Positions 1-8,734 of a DNA stretch of 64,000 nucleotides are shown one piece after another (the stretch's first letter is position 1; the number at the start of each line of letters is the position of its first letter). Source of the stretch: Mycolicibacterium sediminis (GTDB lineage Bacteria > Actinomycetota > Actinomycetes > Mycobacteriales > Mycobacteriaceae); contig NZ_AP022588.1 of the NCBI RefSeq assembly GCF_010731735.1, positions 2,232,001 to 2,296,000 of the forward strand, given 5' to 3'. The notes beneath the pieces are model-generated. The model was given only the letters and a program-made list of their open reading frames with translations, was not told the origin of the DNA and made no database searches. Both the position numbers and the translations under genes were made by a program.

Positions 1-780
1 GGTGTACATGGCGCCCTTGGGGGTGCCGGTGCTGCCGGAGGTGTAGATCAGCAGGCGGAGGTCGTCGTCGCGCCCGCGGGGGACGTCGGGTCCGGCGGCG
101 TGCCGGGCGCCGGAGGCGATGACGTCGTCGAGCGCCTCGACGGTGACATTTGGCAGTGCGGCAGCGGCCTTTTCGAACGCCTCGCGGTGATCGTCGATCT
201 CGGCGTGATAGTCGAAGACGACGAGCCGTTGCGGCGCGTGGGCGGTGAGCGAGAGTTCGACGGCGTCGGCGAGGTGGTCGACGCTGGAGAGGATCGCGAC
301 GGGCTCGGTCTCGACGAGGATCGGGTGCAGCTGGGTCAGCGGCGCGCTGGTCTGCAGCGGGACGGCGACGGCACCGGCGAGGGAGAGGGCCATGTCGACA
401 ACGGCGTAGTCGGCGCTGGTGAAGCCGAGGGTCGCGACGCGATCGCCGGGGTGCACGGGGTTGCCGGCGAGAGAGTCGGCGAGGGCCTTCACGCGGGTCC
501 ACGTCTCGCCGTAGGTGATGGTGTCGAAGCGGGGCTGATACTCGGCGACGGTGCGCCCGTCCTTGACGACGAACTCGAGGGCACGCTGCCCGAGGGCGGG
601 GCGGTCGGCATAGCCGGTCATGACGGTGCGGATCGCGTCGGCGAGCACGACGCCGGGGGCGTGCAGTTCGGCGGTGATCGCGGGGTTGGGCTGGGCGGCG
701 GTGAGTTGCGCGTCGCCAGAGGTCAACTGCTCGAAGCGCTGGCGGAGCCGTGCATCGCGGGCAGTGGCGGGAGTTGACAT
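1..780 (-). CDS. car: Carboxylic acid reductase, N-terminal 260 residues (gene runs off the window)
   Basis: Reads from ATG 780 on the minus strand to the window edge without a stop. Carboxylic acid reductases activate a carboxylic acid with ATP, load it on a phosphopantetheinyl arm and reduce it to the aldehyde with NADPH. The visible part is the start of the adenylation domain: after about 50 residues come the segments GYADRPALGQRALEFV and DRVATLGFTSADYAVVDMAL, then near the window edge the P-loop-like AMP-binding signature LIYTSGSTGTPKGAMYT. The wording of the signature and of the N-terminus matches mycobacterial Car/FadD9 rather than an ordinary fatty acyl-CoA ligase. The carrier and reductase domains, if present, lie outside, so assignment to Car over another long acyl-CoA synthetase rests on the N-terminal similarity. 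It is transcribed away from the membrane-protein gene at 969, with a 188-bp shared upstream region. Confidence 0.85.
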   Translation of the reverse strand, partial: MSTPATARDARLRQRFEQLTSGDAQLTAAQPNPAITAELHAPGVVLADAIRTVMTGYADRPALGQRALEFVVKDGRTVAEYQPRFDTITYGETWTRVKALADSLAGNPVHPGDRVATLGFTSADYAVVDMALSLAGAVAVPLQTSAPLTQLHPILVETEPVAILSSVDHLADAVELSLTAHAPQRLVVFDYHAEIDDHREAFEKAAAALPNVTVEALDDVIASGARHAAGPDVPRGRDDDLRLLIYTSGSTGTPKGAMYT

Positions 781-852
781 GTGCGTCTCCTCTGGGATCG
801 GTATTCAGTTCGGTTGCAAGCACCACGATGTGCCCTACTGATCGAAACTAAG

Positions 853-869
853 ATAGATAACCTATGTAT
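853..869. promoter_or_regulatory. Imperfect palindrome in the car / membrane-protein divergent promoter region
   Basis: Two 7-base arms (ATAGATA and TATGTAT, one mismatch) flank a 3-base centre in an AT-rich patch 73 bases upstream of the car start. Size and placement suit a TetR- or MarR-type operator, but no regulator gene is visible nearby, so the function is inferred. Confidence 0.3.
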
Positions 870-968
870 TCCTGTGAGTCTGCTGGCAGTCATGCCGCGT
901 TCCGGCCGTTACCTGCGGTGACGGGTGCGCGACGCCGCGGGGCGGTGAGATAGTTCACCGGAGGTTTG

Positions 969-1628
969 ATGGCGGCCGGGGAGGACGGGGGAGCGAACAT
1001 CAACGTGCCGTTCGTGGTCGCGACTTTCGTCGGCCTGCTTCTGCCCCTGTTCGCCCCATCTCGGAAGCCGACGGTGGGTCGTCGAGTGTTCTGGTCGGGC
1101 CTGGCGCTCGCCGTCGGGTCGGGTTTCTTCATCGCCTACCCGCCGGACTGGAGGGCGGGTGCAGCGATCGCCGGGTGGGTCGGCGCCATGATGCTGGTGA
1201 CGGCCTACTTCTACAGCCCGCACCTGCAGTTGCGCGGCAGGGTTAAGGCCCTCTTCACCGGCGACGCCGAGGTGAATGCCATGGACGGCCGAGAGCGCCC
1301 GGTGCCGGACGGGGTGCTGACGTCGGCGCGCAAGCTGTGGTGGGTCACCGTTCCGGGCATGACGCTGTGCTCGTTCAACGTCGCCCAGTACGTGGTCGGC
1401 GGGGAGAACCCCCGATTGGCGGTGGTGGCGGCCGCGGTGATCGTCGTCCTGGGGGGAGGCTTCGGCTTCATCGAGGGGCGGGCGGGTGACGCCATCGCTC
1501 GCCGGGAGACGCTGCAGTTCGTCCTGGTCGCGATCGTCACGCTGGGCGTCTTCACGGTGCTGTACCTCGGGGGGTACGCGGTGGGCCGGCGTCAGCGCAG
1601 GCGGCACGACCCCCGCGCGTGTCCATGA
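969..1628 (+). CDS. Multi-pass membrane protein of unknown function
   Basis: A 219-residue protein starting at ATG 969 (a TTG lies directly before it). Hydrophobic stretches near residues 12-27, 43-58, 66-85, about 140-160 and 180-202 suggest four to five membrane helices, with a short basic tail (GRRQRRRHDPR). A polar loop around residues 90-125 would face one side of the membrane. I recognise no catalytic motif or named family. It is divergent from car and stands alone; 450 bases without a convincing gene follow it. It may be a conserved mycobacterial membrane protein. Confidence 0.7.
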   Translation: MAAGEDGGANINVPFVVATFVGLLLPLFAPSRKPTVGRRVFWSGLALAVGSGFFIAYPPDWRAGAAIAGWVGAMMLVTAYFYSPHLQLRGRVKALFTGDAEVNAMDGRERPVPDGVLTSARKLWWVTVPGMTLCSFNVAQYVVGGENPRLAVVAAAVIVVLGGGFGFIEGRAGDAIARRETLQFVLVAIVTLGVFTVLYLGGYAVGRRQRRRHDPRACP

Positions 1629-2082
1629 TCACTCCGTGCGCCGGCGGCCCTTCGTAGGCCACATTCCGACGACGGCGACCTTGTGAATCATGTCGATCGA
1701 CGACCTGGATCGCGACCGCTCCGCGAACTGACACCTCGTCGAGGTCGCTCGCGGCGACGACGTAACCTGATGCTCGCTGAAATCGCTGCCCTGCGCCCGT
1801 TTTTACGCACCAGACATTAAGTGCGCGTGGCGTCGACGATCTGCGACGTAGCAAAGTGATTGCAGTGCTGGACCGATTGCGCTCAAGGCCATCGTGACTC
1901 GCCCCCGCACCCCTGCGATGTAACGAATTACGTTCTGCCACAGATAGTTTTCACGGAGACACTCGTTCCTCGGCCTCACAGAACACGCACAGCAACCTGG
2001 GGAATAAACCATAGAGGCGCTACGTAGTGTCACAAGGTCGGGGTGACTCGGAGCAACCACTCCGGACAAAGGAGCAATGACG
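1629..2082. other. Long intergenic region upstream of the collagen-like secreted protein
   Basis: No convincing coding sequence on either strand. Minus-strand open frames here are antisense shadows of the downstream Gly/Pro-rich gene. The region presumably holds the promoter and leader of the secreted protein; the only clear element is the GGAG ribosome-binding site at 2071-2074. Confidence 0.5.
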
Positions 2083-2709
2083 ATGAACCTCAAGAAAGCC
2101 GTCGCGGGGGCTACCTTCGCGGGCGGGATTGGGCTGGCGCTGATCGCCGGCAATGCCGGGGTCGCGCTCGCGGCGCCCGGCGGTGGTGGCGGGTGCCAGC
2201 CGCCGTTCTGTGCCGGTGGACCCGGCCCGGGCGGTCCCGGTGGGCCGGGCGGCCCGCAGGGACCTCGAGGACCCGGTGGCCCAGGCGGCCCCGGTGGACC
2301 TGGCGGTCCGGGTGACTTCCGTGGGCCCGGCGGCCCCGATCGTGGACCGGGTGGACCGGGTGGACCTGCCGGGCCCGGAGGCCCGGGCGACTTCCGCGGT
2401 CCGGGTGGACCTGGCGGCCCTGGCGGTGACCGTGGACCCGGCGACAACCGCGGCCCGGACGGTCACGACTGGGGACCACGGCCTCCCGATGCGTTCAGCG
2501 GCTGGCGCGACGCCCCCTGGGGTGGCGGACCGGCGCCCTGGGGCTGGGGACCGCCGCCGCGCGCCGGCTGGGACCGGCCGCTACCGCCTCCCGGCGGGTA
2601 CTGGAACTACGGGCCCATCAACTACTACGGCTACAACCAGACACCGATCTGGGACCCAGGATTCAACGCCTGGGGCTTCTACTTCTTTGGGATCTGGATT
2701 CCGCTGTAA
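2083..2709 (+). CDS. Secreted collagen-like Gly/Pro-rich protein
   Basis: A 208-residue secreted protein. I place the start at ATG 2083, eight bases after GGAG (2071-2074), rather than the ATG at 2077, which would leave only two bases. The first about 33 residues are a typical signal peptide: MNLKK, a hydrophobic core, and a likely cut after GVALAA. The mature protein opens with a short Cys-containing segment (CQPPFC), then about 80 residues of G-P-G and G-x-x collagen-like triplets interrupted by two DFRGP blocks, then a Trp/Tyr/Pro-rich tail (residues about 130-208) ending in an aromatic, hydrophobic stretch, [10 protein letters not shown]. Such proteins occur in mycobacteria and are presumed to be cell-envelope or surface proteins; the function is unknown. 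A strong hairpin follows the stop, so it is monocistronic. Confidence 0.85.
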   Translation: MNLKKAVAGATFAGGIGLALIAGNAGVALAAPGGGGGCQPPFCAGGPGPGGPGGPGGPQGPRGPGGPGGPGGPGGPGDFRGPGGPDRGPGGPGGPAGPGGPGDFRGPGGPGGPGGDRGPGDNRGPDGHDWGPRPPDAFSGWRDAPWGGGPAPWGWGPPPRAGWDRPLPPPGGYWNYGPINYYGYNQTPIWDPGFNAWGFYFFGIWIPL

Positions 2710-2725
2710 ATCGGCCTGACACAAA

Positions 2726-2756
2726 GCAGCCGCCTCGCGTAATGCGAGGCGGCTGC
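2726..2756 (+). terminator. Intrinsic terminator-like hairpin after the secreted protein gene
   Basis: A perfect 13-base-pair GC-rich stem (2726-2738 with 2744-2756) and a 5-base loop, 17 bases after the stop at 2709. It is followed by GTCGTTTCC rather than a long T run, as is usual for high-GC actinobacteria. Confidence 0.8.
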
Positions 2757-2975
2757 GTCGTTTCCAGTGTCCTGCGCCGTTGGGTTGCCGTTCGGGCCTG
2801 CCCTCGAGCGCGTCGCGGTGATCGGGAAACAGAACGCCGGAGGCGATGTTCGATCTCGGGATGCGGCAGGACCCCCGCCGTCGTCACGCCATGCGCTGAA
2901 CCGCGACGATGCGAGGTTGGACGTCGAAGTGGTGGGAAGTACTGCGCGAGCAGCCGAGGTTGCCCTCGACCATTC

Positions 2976-4313
2976 CTACCCCGCGGGCGTCAGCGCTCGC
3001 CGCGCCAGAGCGGCCGCCGCCGCGCTCACGGCGTCGCGTCGCGCTCGAGTGACCGGTTCGTCGGAGACGTTGAGCAGAAAGTCGTACACGGGTAGGTGAT
3101 ACAGCGCTGAGACGGTCGGAACGCCACCGCCCGGATATCGCCAGCCGAGTTCGGCCAGCAGTGCCGTGATCGTGGGGTACGGCATCTCCGCACCGGCCGA
3201 CGCCGCCGTAAAGGTCAGCATCAGAAGTGTCGCCTGGACGTCGAACGTCTCACCGGACTTCGGAATCAGCCGGCCGGCCAGGTGGCCGACCAGCTTCTCG
3301 GTGTCGCCCTGCGCCGACCCGCCGGCCTTGGTCAGGTGCAACGTCCCGTTGCTCTTGCGCAGCAACCCCGCCGACTGCAGTCCCTCGCGGAACCGCAGCA
3401 GGGGGTAGCAGTGGGTTTCACGGTTGTTCTGACCGATCCAATCATGCATCGCCGGAACGACTTCGCAGGCTTCGTGGACGTCGAGCGGTCTGAGATAGCC
3501 TGCGGCCGTCAGTGGAATGCCACCGTCCTTGGCGCGGTCGAGGAACCACTGATACGCCCGCAGGTGTGCCGGCCAGCTAATGCCGTGCACCGGTGTCGGG
3601 CCAACCAGGGTGAGCGCGGCTCTGGTCAGATCGTCGCCAAGCGGCCTTTCGGCGAGTCGATGAACCAGCTCGACCAGACGGACGTCGACGCCGGCGTCGC
3701 GCAGAACGAAGTAGGGTTCGCCGAACCGTTGGTTCAGTCGCTCCGGCTCGAACAGCGCGGGGTCCGGGATCACTTCGGCGAGTTCCTCGGCGGTGACCAG
3801 GTGTCCGCAGTCGTCTGGTGGAGCGGCTCGCTCGCCGTCGACGACGACGGCTGTCGGACAGTCGTTCTCGGCAGGACGAACTTCTTCCAGGCGGAGCGTC
3901 AGCTGCCAGTTGTCGCCGTAGTCGTAGAGGTAGTGGAGGGCGTCACCGGGCTGACTGAGCGTTTGATCGAGCCGTGTCGAGGCGGCTGGCACGCCGTCGT
4001 CGTCATCCTCCCATTCGTTGTGGTCCACGTCGTAGGGGCAGAGGAACAGCTGGCTGTCGTGGTCGAAGGCTCCGCCGCCGAGCGAGAAGCGGTGCAGATG
4101 CGAGTCGGTCCAGTCGAACGCGACCTGCAGCACCTGGTGCACGAGATCGAGCGTCATGTCCGAACGCAGGTCGAGGCGCCGCCAGATCGGTGGGCTCGCG
4201 TCGTCGATGCCCACCCGGACGCGGTAGACGACGACGTCGCGCCGCCGCGCGTGACGCAGATCGGGGCGCGACACCGGTTCCGGCACCCGACGTAGGTTCG
4301 GCCGATCCGCCAT
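2976..4313 (-). CDS. Plasmid pRiA4b ORF-3 family protein
   Basis: A 445-residue protein read from ATG 4313. An open frame continues 63 codons further upstream, but that stretch overlaps an opposite-strand small ORF and has no family similarity. The N-terminal half carries the pRiA4b ORF-3 signature: YRVRVGIDDASPPIWRRLDL near residue 30, then HQVLQVAFDW and HLHRFSLGG, and later YLYDYGDNWQLTLRLE. The C-terminal about 200 residues are alpha-helical and resemble the long actinobacterial members, where a SEC-C-like or uncharacterised domain follows. The biochemical role of the family is unknown, although members are common near mobile DNA. The gene lies in the left, chromosomal-looking flank, divergent from a small ORF at 4362, and ends 220 bases after the hairpin of the collagen-like gene. 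Confidence 0.8.
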   Translation of the reverse strand: MADRPNLRRVPEPVSRPDLRHARRRDVVVYRVRVGIDDASPPIWRRLDLRSDMTLDLVHQVLQVAFDWTDSHLHRFSLGGGAFDHDSQLFLCPYDVDHNEWEDDDDGVPAASTRLDQTLSQPGDALHYLYDYGDNWQLTLRLEEVRPAENDCPTAVVVDGERAAPPDDCGHLVTAEELAEVIPDPALFEPERLNQRFGEPYFVLRDAGVDVRLVELVHRLAERPLGDDLTRAALTLVGPTPVHGISWPAHLRAYQWFLDRAKDGGIPLTAAGYLRPLDVHEACEVVPAMHDWIGQNNRETHCYPLLRFREGLQSAGLLRKSNGTLHLTKAGGSAQGDTEKLVGHLAGRLIPKSGETFDVQATLLMLTFTAASAGAEMPYPTITALLAELGWRYPGGGVPTVSALYHLPVYDFLLNVSDEPVTRARRDAVSAAAAALARRALTPAG

Positions 4314-4361
4314 TTCGCCCACTTTAGGTCCACCGGCCGGTTCATTGGGCAACCTGTCGGC

Positions 4362-4535
4362 ATGGCGATGACGGAGAGTGCGCTGCTCGAGGTTGCCGGC
4401 GAGGTCGTGCAGTATGGGGCGATCGTCGCGGACTGGCTTCGACGGACTGAGCGCACGCCATCGCAGATTGCCACCGCCGACGTCTTGGCCGATCTGGATC
4501 ACGGGCGTGGCGAGTGGCCCAATGCTCGCCGTTGA
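4362..4535 (+). CDS. Small hypothetical protein, 57 aa
   Basis: An unbroken short frame beginning with ATG GCG ATG, so the true start is 4362 or 4368. It reads MTESALLEVAGEVV, then QYGAIVADWLRRTERTPSQI, and ends GRGEWPNARR. Composition (no low-complexity Arg/Ala run, amphipathic helices, Trp residues) looks like a real protein, and it fits exactly between the divergent pRiA4b-like gene and the convergent aldo/keto reductase. I recognise no domain. No strong ribosome-binding site is visible. Confidence 0.5.
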   Translation: MAMTESALLEVAGEVVQYGAIVADWLRRTERTPSQIATADVLADLDHGRGEWPNARR

Positions 4536-4565
4536 TGCAGAGACCGAGGGCGAAGGTCGACCCGC

Positions 4566-5435
4566 TTACGTACCTGCGGTCGCGGCGTCGATGGCGTTGA
4601 ACTCCTCCTCGGTGAGTTCGATGCCGGCGGCCGCGACGTTCGGTTCGAGGTGGTCGACGCGCGATGTCCCGGGAATCGGCACGATCACCGGCGAGCGCTT
4701 CAGCAGCCAGGCAAGCGCGAGTTGAGATGGGCTGGCCCCGTGGTCGGATGCGAGCGAGCCGAGCGGACCATCGGCTTCGGCGAGCGGGCCGGCGGCCAAC
4801 GGGAACCACGGAATGAATGCGATGCCCTGCTTCTCGGCCTCCTCGAGCAGCGGCTCGGCGGTGCGGGTCGACAGGTTGTAGAGGTTCTGCACCGAGACGA
4901 TGGGGGCGACCTTCTGGGCAGCCGTGAGTTGGTCGACGTCGACCTCGGAGAGACCGATGTGCCGAATCTTCCCCTCCTGCTGCAACTTCGCGAGTTCGCC
5001 GACCTGGTCCTCGAGCGGGAAATTCGGGTCGATGCGGTGCAGCTGATGCAAGTCGATGCGGTCGACGCCCAGCCGCCGAAGGCTCGTTTCGACCTCCTGC
5101 CGTAGGTAGCTGGGGTTGCCGAGCGGCACCCAGACGTCCGGCCCGGTGCGCAACAGCCCGGCCTTGGTGGCGATGACGACGTCGTCGGCGTAGGGGTGCA
5201 GCGCCTCCCTGATCAACTCCTCGGCGACGTAGGGGCCGTAGGAGTCGGCGGTGTCGATGAAGTTCACGCCCAGTTCGACGGCGCGGCGAAGGACGCGAAT
5301 GGACTCCTTGTGATCGTCCGGCGGACCCCAGACGCCCTTGCCGGTGAGTCGCATCGACCCGAAGCCGAGTCGGTTCACGGTCAGGTCGCCGATGGCGATG
5401 GTGCCGGCTGCCGCCGCGGTCGCTGCGTCTGTCAT
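4566..5435 (-). CDS. Aldo/keto reductase
   Basis: A 289-residue NADPH-dependent oxidoreductase of the AKR superfamily. The start is ATG 5435, preceded by CGGAG at proper spacing; an upstream in-frame ATG has no such site. The catalytic tetrad is recognisable: Asp and Tyr in NFIDTADSYG, Lys in VIATKAG, His in LHQLHRID. The cofactor-binding C-terminal loop IPGTSRVDHLEPNVAAAGI is present. Length and order are normal for the oxidoreductase YajO/Tas-like bacterial AKRs. The substrate cannot be told from the sequence. It follows the molybdenum hydroxylase operon on the same strand after a 213-base gap, so it could share a role in aldehyde metabolism, but that is inference. Confidence 0.88.
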   Translation of the reverse strand: MTDAATAAAAGTIAIGDLTVNRLGFGSMRLTGKGVWGPPDDHKESIRVLRRAVELGVNFIDTADSYGPYVAEELIREALHPYADDVVIATKAGLLRTGPDVWVPLGNPSYLRQEVETSLRRLGVDRIDLHQLHRIDPNFPLEDQVGELAKLQQEGKIRHIGLSEVDVDQLTAAQKVAPIVSVQNLYNLSTRTAEPLLEEAEKQGIAFIPWFPLAAGPLAEADGPLGSLASDHGASPSQLALAWLLKRSPVIVPIPGTSRVDHLEPNVAAAGIELTEEEFNAIDAATAGT

Positions 5436-5648
5436 GGTGCTCCGTTCGTCGGAAGTTCGGTCCACCTCGAGCGTGGCACCGGTGTGTACGACTGTCCATG
5501 GTTGGAGCATGGGTGATTCCAAGACGCGACGGACGCCGCCGTTCAGGGACGCCCCGCTCGCCGCATGCGCCCGCTCGCACGGTAGGCAGCTGGAGACCCA
5601 CTGCGCGCCGGGCCGTCATCGTTCATTGACGCGAAACCGCGGAGGTCG

Positions 5649-7745
5649 CTAGAACCCGCCCAGCAGCGCGTCGCAGTGCACGGGCAGGTCGCGCACCCGG
5701 ATGCCGGTGGCGTGGTGGATCGCGTTGACCACCGCGGCGGCCGAGCCGACGATGCCGATCTCCCCCGCGCCGCGCGACCCCATCGGGCTGGCGTGATCGT
5801 CGGCGTCATCATCGAGCCAGATGGCGTCGAGCGCGGGGACGTCGGCGTGGCTCGCGAAGTGGTAGCTCGCGAGGTCCTGCGTGACGACGTGCCCGAAGCG
5901 GTGGTCGCGCACGCTCTCCTCGTGCAGCGCCATCGACAGGCCCATGGCCATGCCGCCGATCAGCTGCGAATGCAGCGTCGTCGGGTTGATCGCCTGGCCG
6001 ATGGAGAACACGCCCAGCATGCGGTCGACGTGGACCTCGCCGGTATAGCGGCTGACCCGAACCTCGACGAAGTGCGCGCCGAACGAGTACATGCCGTAGT
6101 TCTCGGCGTCCTCGTTTTCCGGCGGCTCCGTGGTGGTGGCGGCGCCGACCGCGGGGTCGTCGCCGTGTTCCTTCCGGAACGCCTGCACCGCAGCGTGAAT
6201 GGTGGCACCCCAGGAGCTGATGCCCGACGAGCCGCCCGACACCGACGCCGGCGGCAGGTCGGTGTCGCCGATCTGCACGTCGACCGCCGACGTCTCGACA
6301 CCGAGCATGTCCGCGGCGATCTGCGTGAGCGTCGTCCAGGTGCCGGTGCCGATGTCGGTCGCGCCGATCTGCACCGAGTAGCGGCCGGCGGCGACGTACT
6401 CGATGCGGCAGGCGTTGCCGGGCATGACCATCGCGGGGTACACCGCCGAGGCGACGCCCGTGCCGATCAGCCACTCGCCGTCGCGCGTGCTGCGCGGCTC
6501 GGGGTTGCGCTGGTCCCAGCCGAACCGGGTGGCACCGGTGCGCAGGCACTCGAGCAGGCGGCGGTTGGACCACGGGTTGCCGGTCTCGGGGTCGACGTCG
6601 GGCTCGTTGCGGACGCGCAGCTCGATTGGGTCCAGGTCGCAGGCGACGGCCAGCTCGTCCATCGCGACCTCGAGGGCGAACATGCCGGGGCACTCGCCGG
6701 GGGCGCGCATCCAGAACGGCACGGGGACGTCGAGTTTCGCGATCCGGTGGCTGGTCTTGCGGGCGTCGGCGGCGTACATCATGCGCGACGGCGTCGCGGT
6801 CTGCTCGGCGTACTCCTTGACGGTGGCGGTCTGCTCGACGACCTGGTGGCTGATCGCCGCGAGCTTGCCGTCGCGATCGGCGCCGAGCCGCATGTGCTGG
6901 ATGGTCGGGGTGCGGTAGCCGACGACGGCGAACATCTGCTGACGGGTCAGCGCCAGCTTGACCGGGCGGCCGGGGACCTGCATCGCTGCCATGACGGCGA
7001 GCACGTTGTGCGAGTGCGGCGCGCCCTTCGAGCCGAAGCCGCCGCCGACGTTCTTGGCCACGACGCGGATCTGCTCGGGTTCGAGGCCGAACGTCTGCGC
7101 GAGCGTCTTGCGGACGACGTGCACGCCCTGGGTCGAGTCGTACAGCGTCAGCTGGGGGCCGTCGGGGTCCCAGGTGGCGATGGTGGCGTGTGGCTCCATC
7201 GGGTTGTTGTGCTCGTGCGGGGTGGTGTAGGTCTGGTCGACGGTGATCGCAGCCTGCTGCAGCGCGGCCTCGACGTCGCCGTCGGAGGTGTCGGTCTCGT
7301 GGCCGGAGTTGACCTCCTCGGGCGCGTACAGCCCGGGGTGGTCGGCGCGGATCTCGGTGTCGTGCTCGGCCTCGTCGTAGGTGACGGTGACGAGAGCGGC
7401 TGCCTGCCTGGCGGTTTCGGCACTGTCGGCGATGACGCCGCCGATGAGCTGGCCGCGGTAGTGCACCTGGTCGTCCTGCAGGACTACCAGGTCGCCGTCG
7501 GAGGTGTCGGCCAGTATGGGCGCGTTGAAGACGGTGAGGGCGGCATGAACGCCGTCGAGGGCTTCGGCGGCGGTGGTGTCCATCGCGGTGATGGTGCCCT
7601 TGGCGATGGTGGCCTGCACCGGGTGCAGGTACAGCGGGGCGTCGACCGGATACTCGAACGCGTAGGTGGCGGTGCCGGTGACCTTCGCGGGCCCGTCGAG
7701 GCGGGTGAGTCGGCTGCCGATGGCGTGGGGTTCGACGAGGGTCAT
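5649..7745 (-). CDS. Xanthine dehydrogenase-family molybdopterin-binding subunit (YagR/PaoC-like)
   Basis: The 698-residue large catalytic subunit of a three-subunit molybdenum hydroxylase that oxidises an aldehyde or N-heterocycle with water as oxygen donor. Recognisable blocks are the N-terminal hammerhead domain (RLDGPAKVTGTATYAFEYP), the Gly-rich cofactor-binding stretch VAKNVGGGFGSKG, the region MPGNACRIEYVAAGRYSVQI, and the C-terminal GSRGAGEIGIVG, whose Glu is the catalytic base. Length matches the YagR/PaoC subgroup (about 730 aa) rather than single-chain xanthine oxidase. The start ATG overlaps the stop of the FAD subunit by four bases, so translation is coupled. Confidence 0.9.
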   Translation of the reverse strand: MTLVEPHAIGSRLTRLDGPAKVTGTATYAFEYPVDAPLYLHPVQATIAKGTITAMDTTAAEALDGVHAALTVFNAPILADTSDGDLVVLQDDQVHYRGQLIGGVIADSAETARQAAALVTVTYDEAEHDTEIRADHPGLYAPEEVNSGHETDTSDGDVEAALQQAAITVDQTYTTPHEHNNPMEPHATIATWDPDGPQLTLYDSTQGVHVVRKTLAQTFGLEPEQIRVVAKNVGGGFGSKGAPHSHNVLAVMAAMQVPGRPVKLALTRQQMFAVVGYRTPTIQHMRLGADRDGKLAAISHQVVEQTATVKEYAEQTATPSRMMYAADARKTSHRIAKLDVPVPFWMRAPGECPGMFALEVAMDELAVACDLDPIELRVRNEPDVDPETGNPWSNRRLLECLRTGATRFGWDQRNPEPRSTRDGEWLIGTGVASAVYPAMVMPGNACRIEYVAAGRYSVQIGATDIGTGTWTTLTQIAADMLGVETSAVDVQIGDTDLPPASVSGGSSGISSWGATIHAAVQAFRKEHGDDPAVGAATTTEPPENEDAENYGMYSFGAHFVEVRVSRYTGEVHVDRMLGVFSIGQAINPTTLHSQLIGGMAMGLSMALHEESVRDHRFGHVVTQDLASYHFASHADVPALDAIWLDDDADDHASPMGSRGAGEIGIVGSAAAVVNAIHHATGIRVRDLPVHCDALLGGF

Positions 7746-8734
7746 CGCTGCCGTCCTTCCGCGAGGGTGTTCAGCGTCGCAACGATGGTGCGTGCGGTGA
7801 GTGCGACCTTGAACTCGTTGCCCAGCCGGGGTTCCGCGTGGACCAGTTCGGCGTCGGCGGCCTGCCGGAACGTCTCCTCGGTGGCGGGCTGGCCGACGAG
7901 GGCCTGTTCTGCGTGGGTCGCACGCCAGGGCTTGTGCGCGACGCCGCCGAGGGCGATGCGGGCCGAGGTGACGGTGCCGTCGTCGATGACGAGTTCGGCG
8001 GCGACGGAGGTGACGGCGAAGGCGTAGGAGGCGCGGTCGCGGACCTTGCGGTAGGTGGAGCGGGCGCCGTCGGGTGCGGGCGGGATCTCGACGGCGGTGA
8101 TGAGCGCGCCGCGGGGGAGGGTGGTGTCGAGGTCGGGGCGGTCACCGGGCAGGCGGTGGAAGTCGCTGAGCGGTAGGCGGTGTTCGCCGTCGGCGTCGAG
8201 GTAGACGACGGTCGCGTCGAGCGCGGCCATGGCGACGGCCATGTCGGAGGGGTGGGTGGCGATGCAGTGTTCGGAGGCGCCGAAGATGGCGTGGTAGCGG
8301 GTGTAGCCGCCGATGGCGGAGCAGCCGGTGCCGGGGGTGCGCTTGTTGCAGGGGGTGGTGAGGTCCTGGAAGTAGACGCAGCGGGTGCGTTGCAGGAGGT
8401 TGCCGGCGGTGGTGGCGAGGTTGCGCAGCTGGCCGGATGCGCCGGCGAGCAGGGCGCGGGCGAGGACGGGGTAGTGGCTGCGGACTACTGCGTGGGCGGC
8501 GAGGTCGCTGTTGCGGACGTCGGCGCCGATGCGCAGGGTGCCGTCGCGGAGGCGTTCGACGTCGGCCAGCGGGAGGTGGCCGACGTCGACGACGAGGCCA
8601 GGTTCGGCGATGCCGAGCTTCATGTGGTCGACGAGGTTGGTGCCGCCGGCGAGGAAGACGGCGTCGGGGCGGTCGGCGACGGCGGTGACGGCATCCTGGA
8701 CGCTACTGGCGCGGTGGTACTCGAACGGGATCAT
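7742..8734 (-). CDS. FAD-binding subunit of molybdenum hydroxylase (YagS/PaoB-like)
   Basis: A 330-residue subunit that passes electrons between the iron-sulfur and molybdenum subunits. The start is ATG 8734, which forms an ATGA overlap with the upstream gene. FAD-binding motifs are FLAGGTNLVDHMKLG near residue 28 and ATTAGNLLQRTRC near 108. Four Cys (about residues 119, 129, 138 and 157) sit in the insertion characteristic of the YagS/PaoB branch, where they hold an extra [4Fe-4S] cluster. The middle gene of a tightly overlapped three-gene operon. Confidence 0.9.
   Translation of the reverse strand: MIPFEYHRASSVQDAVTAVADRPDAVFLAGGTNLVDHMKLGIAEPGLVVDVGHLPLADVERLRDGTLRIGADVRNSDLAAHAVVRSHYPVLARALLAGASGQLRNLATTAGNLLQRTRCVYFQDLTTPCNKRTPGTGCSAIGGYTRYHAIFGASEHCIATHPSDMAVAMAALDATVVYLDADGEHRLPLSDFHRLPGDRPDLDTTLPRGALITAVEIPPAPDGARSTYRKVRDRASYAFAVTSVAAELVIDDGTVTSARIALGGVAHKPWRATHAEQALVGQPATEETFRQAADAELVHAEPRLGNEFKVALTARTIVATLNTLAEGRQR

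Noticed and set aside
100..777. Plus-strand 225-aa open frame
   Set aside because: Antisense to car; Gly/Asp/Val-rich shadow of a high-GC gene.
1803..2447. Minus-strand Gly/Pro-rich frame resembling collagen
   Set aside because: Mirror of the collagen-like gene; triplet repeats read similarly on both strands, but only the plus strand has a signal peptide and ribosome-binding site.
2220..2450. Repetitive GGNCC-type DNA, considered as a CRISPR or tandem repeat
   Set aside because: It is coding collagen-like triplets without unique spacers.
5676..8027. Plus-strand 783-aa open frame
   Set aside because: Antisense to the molybdenum hydroxylase operon; composition is a GC-codon artefact.
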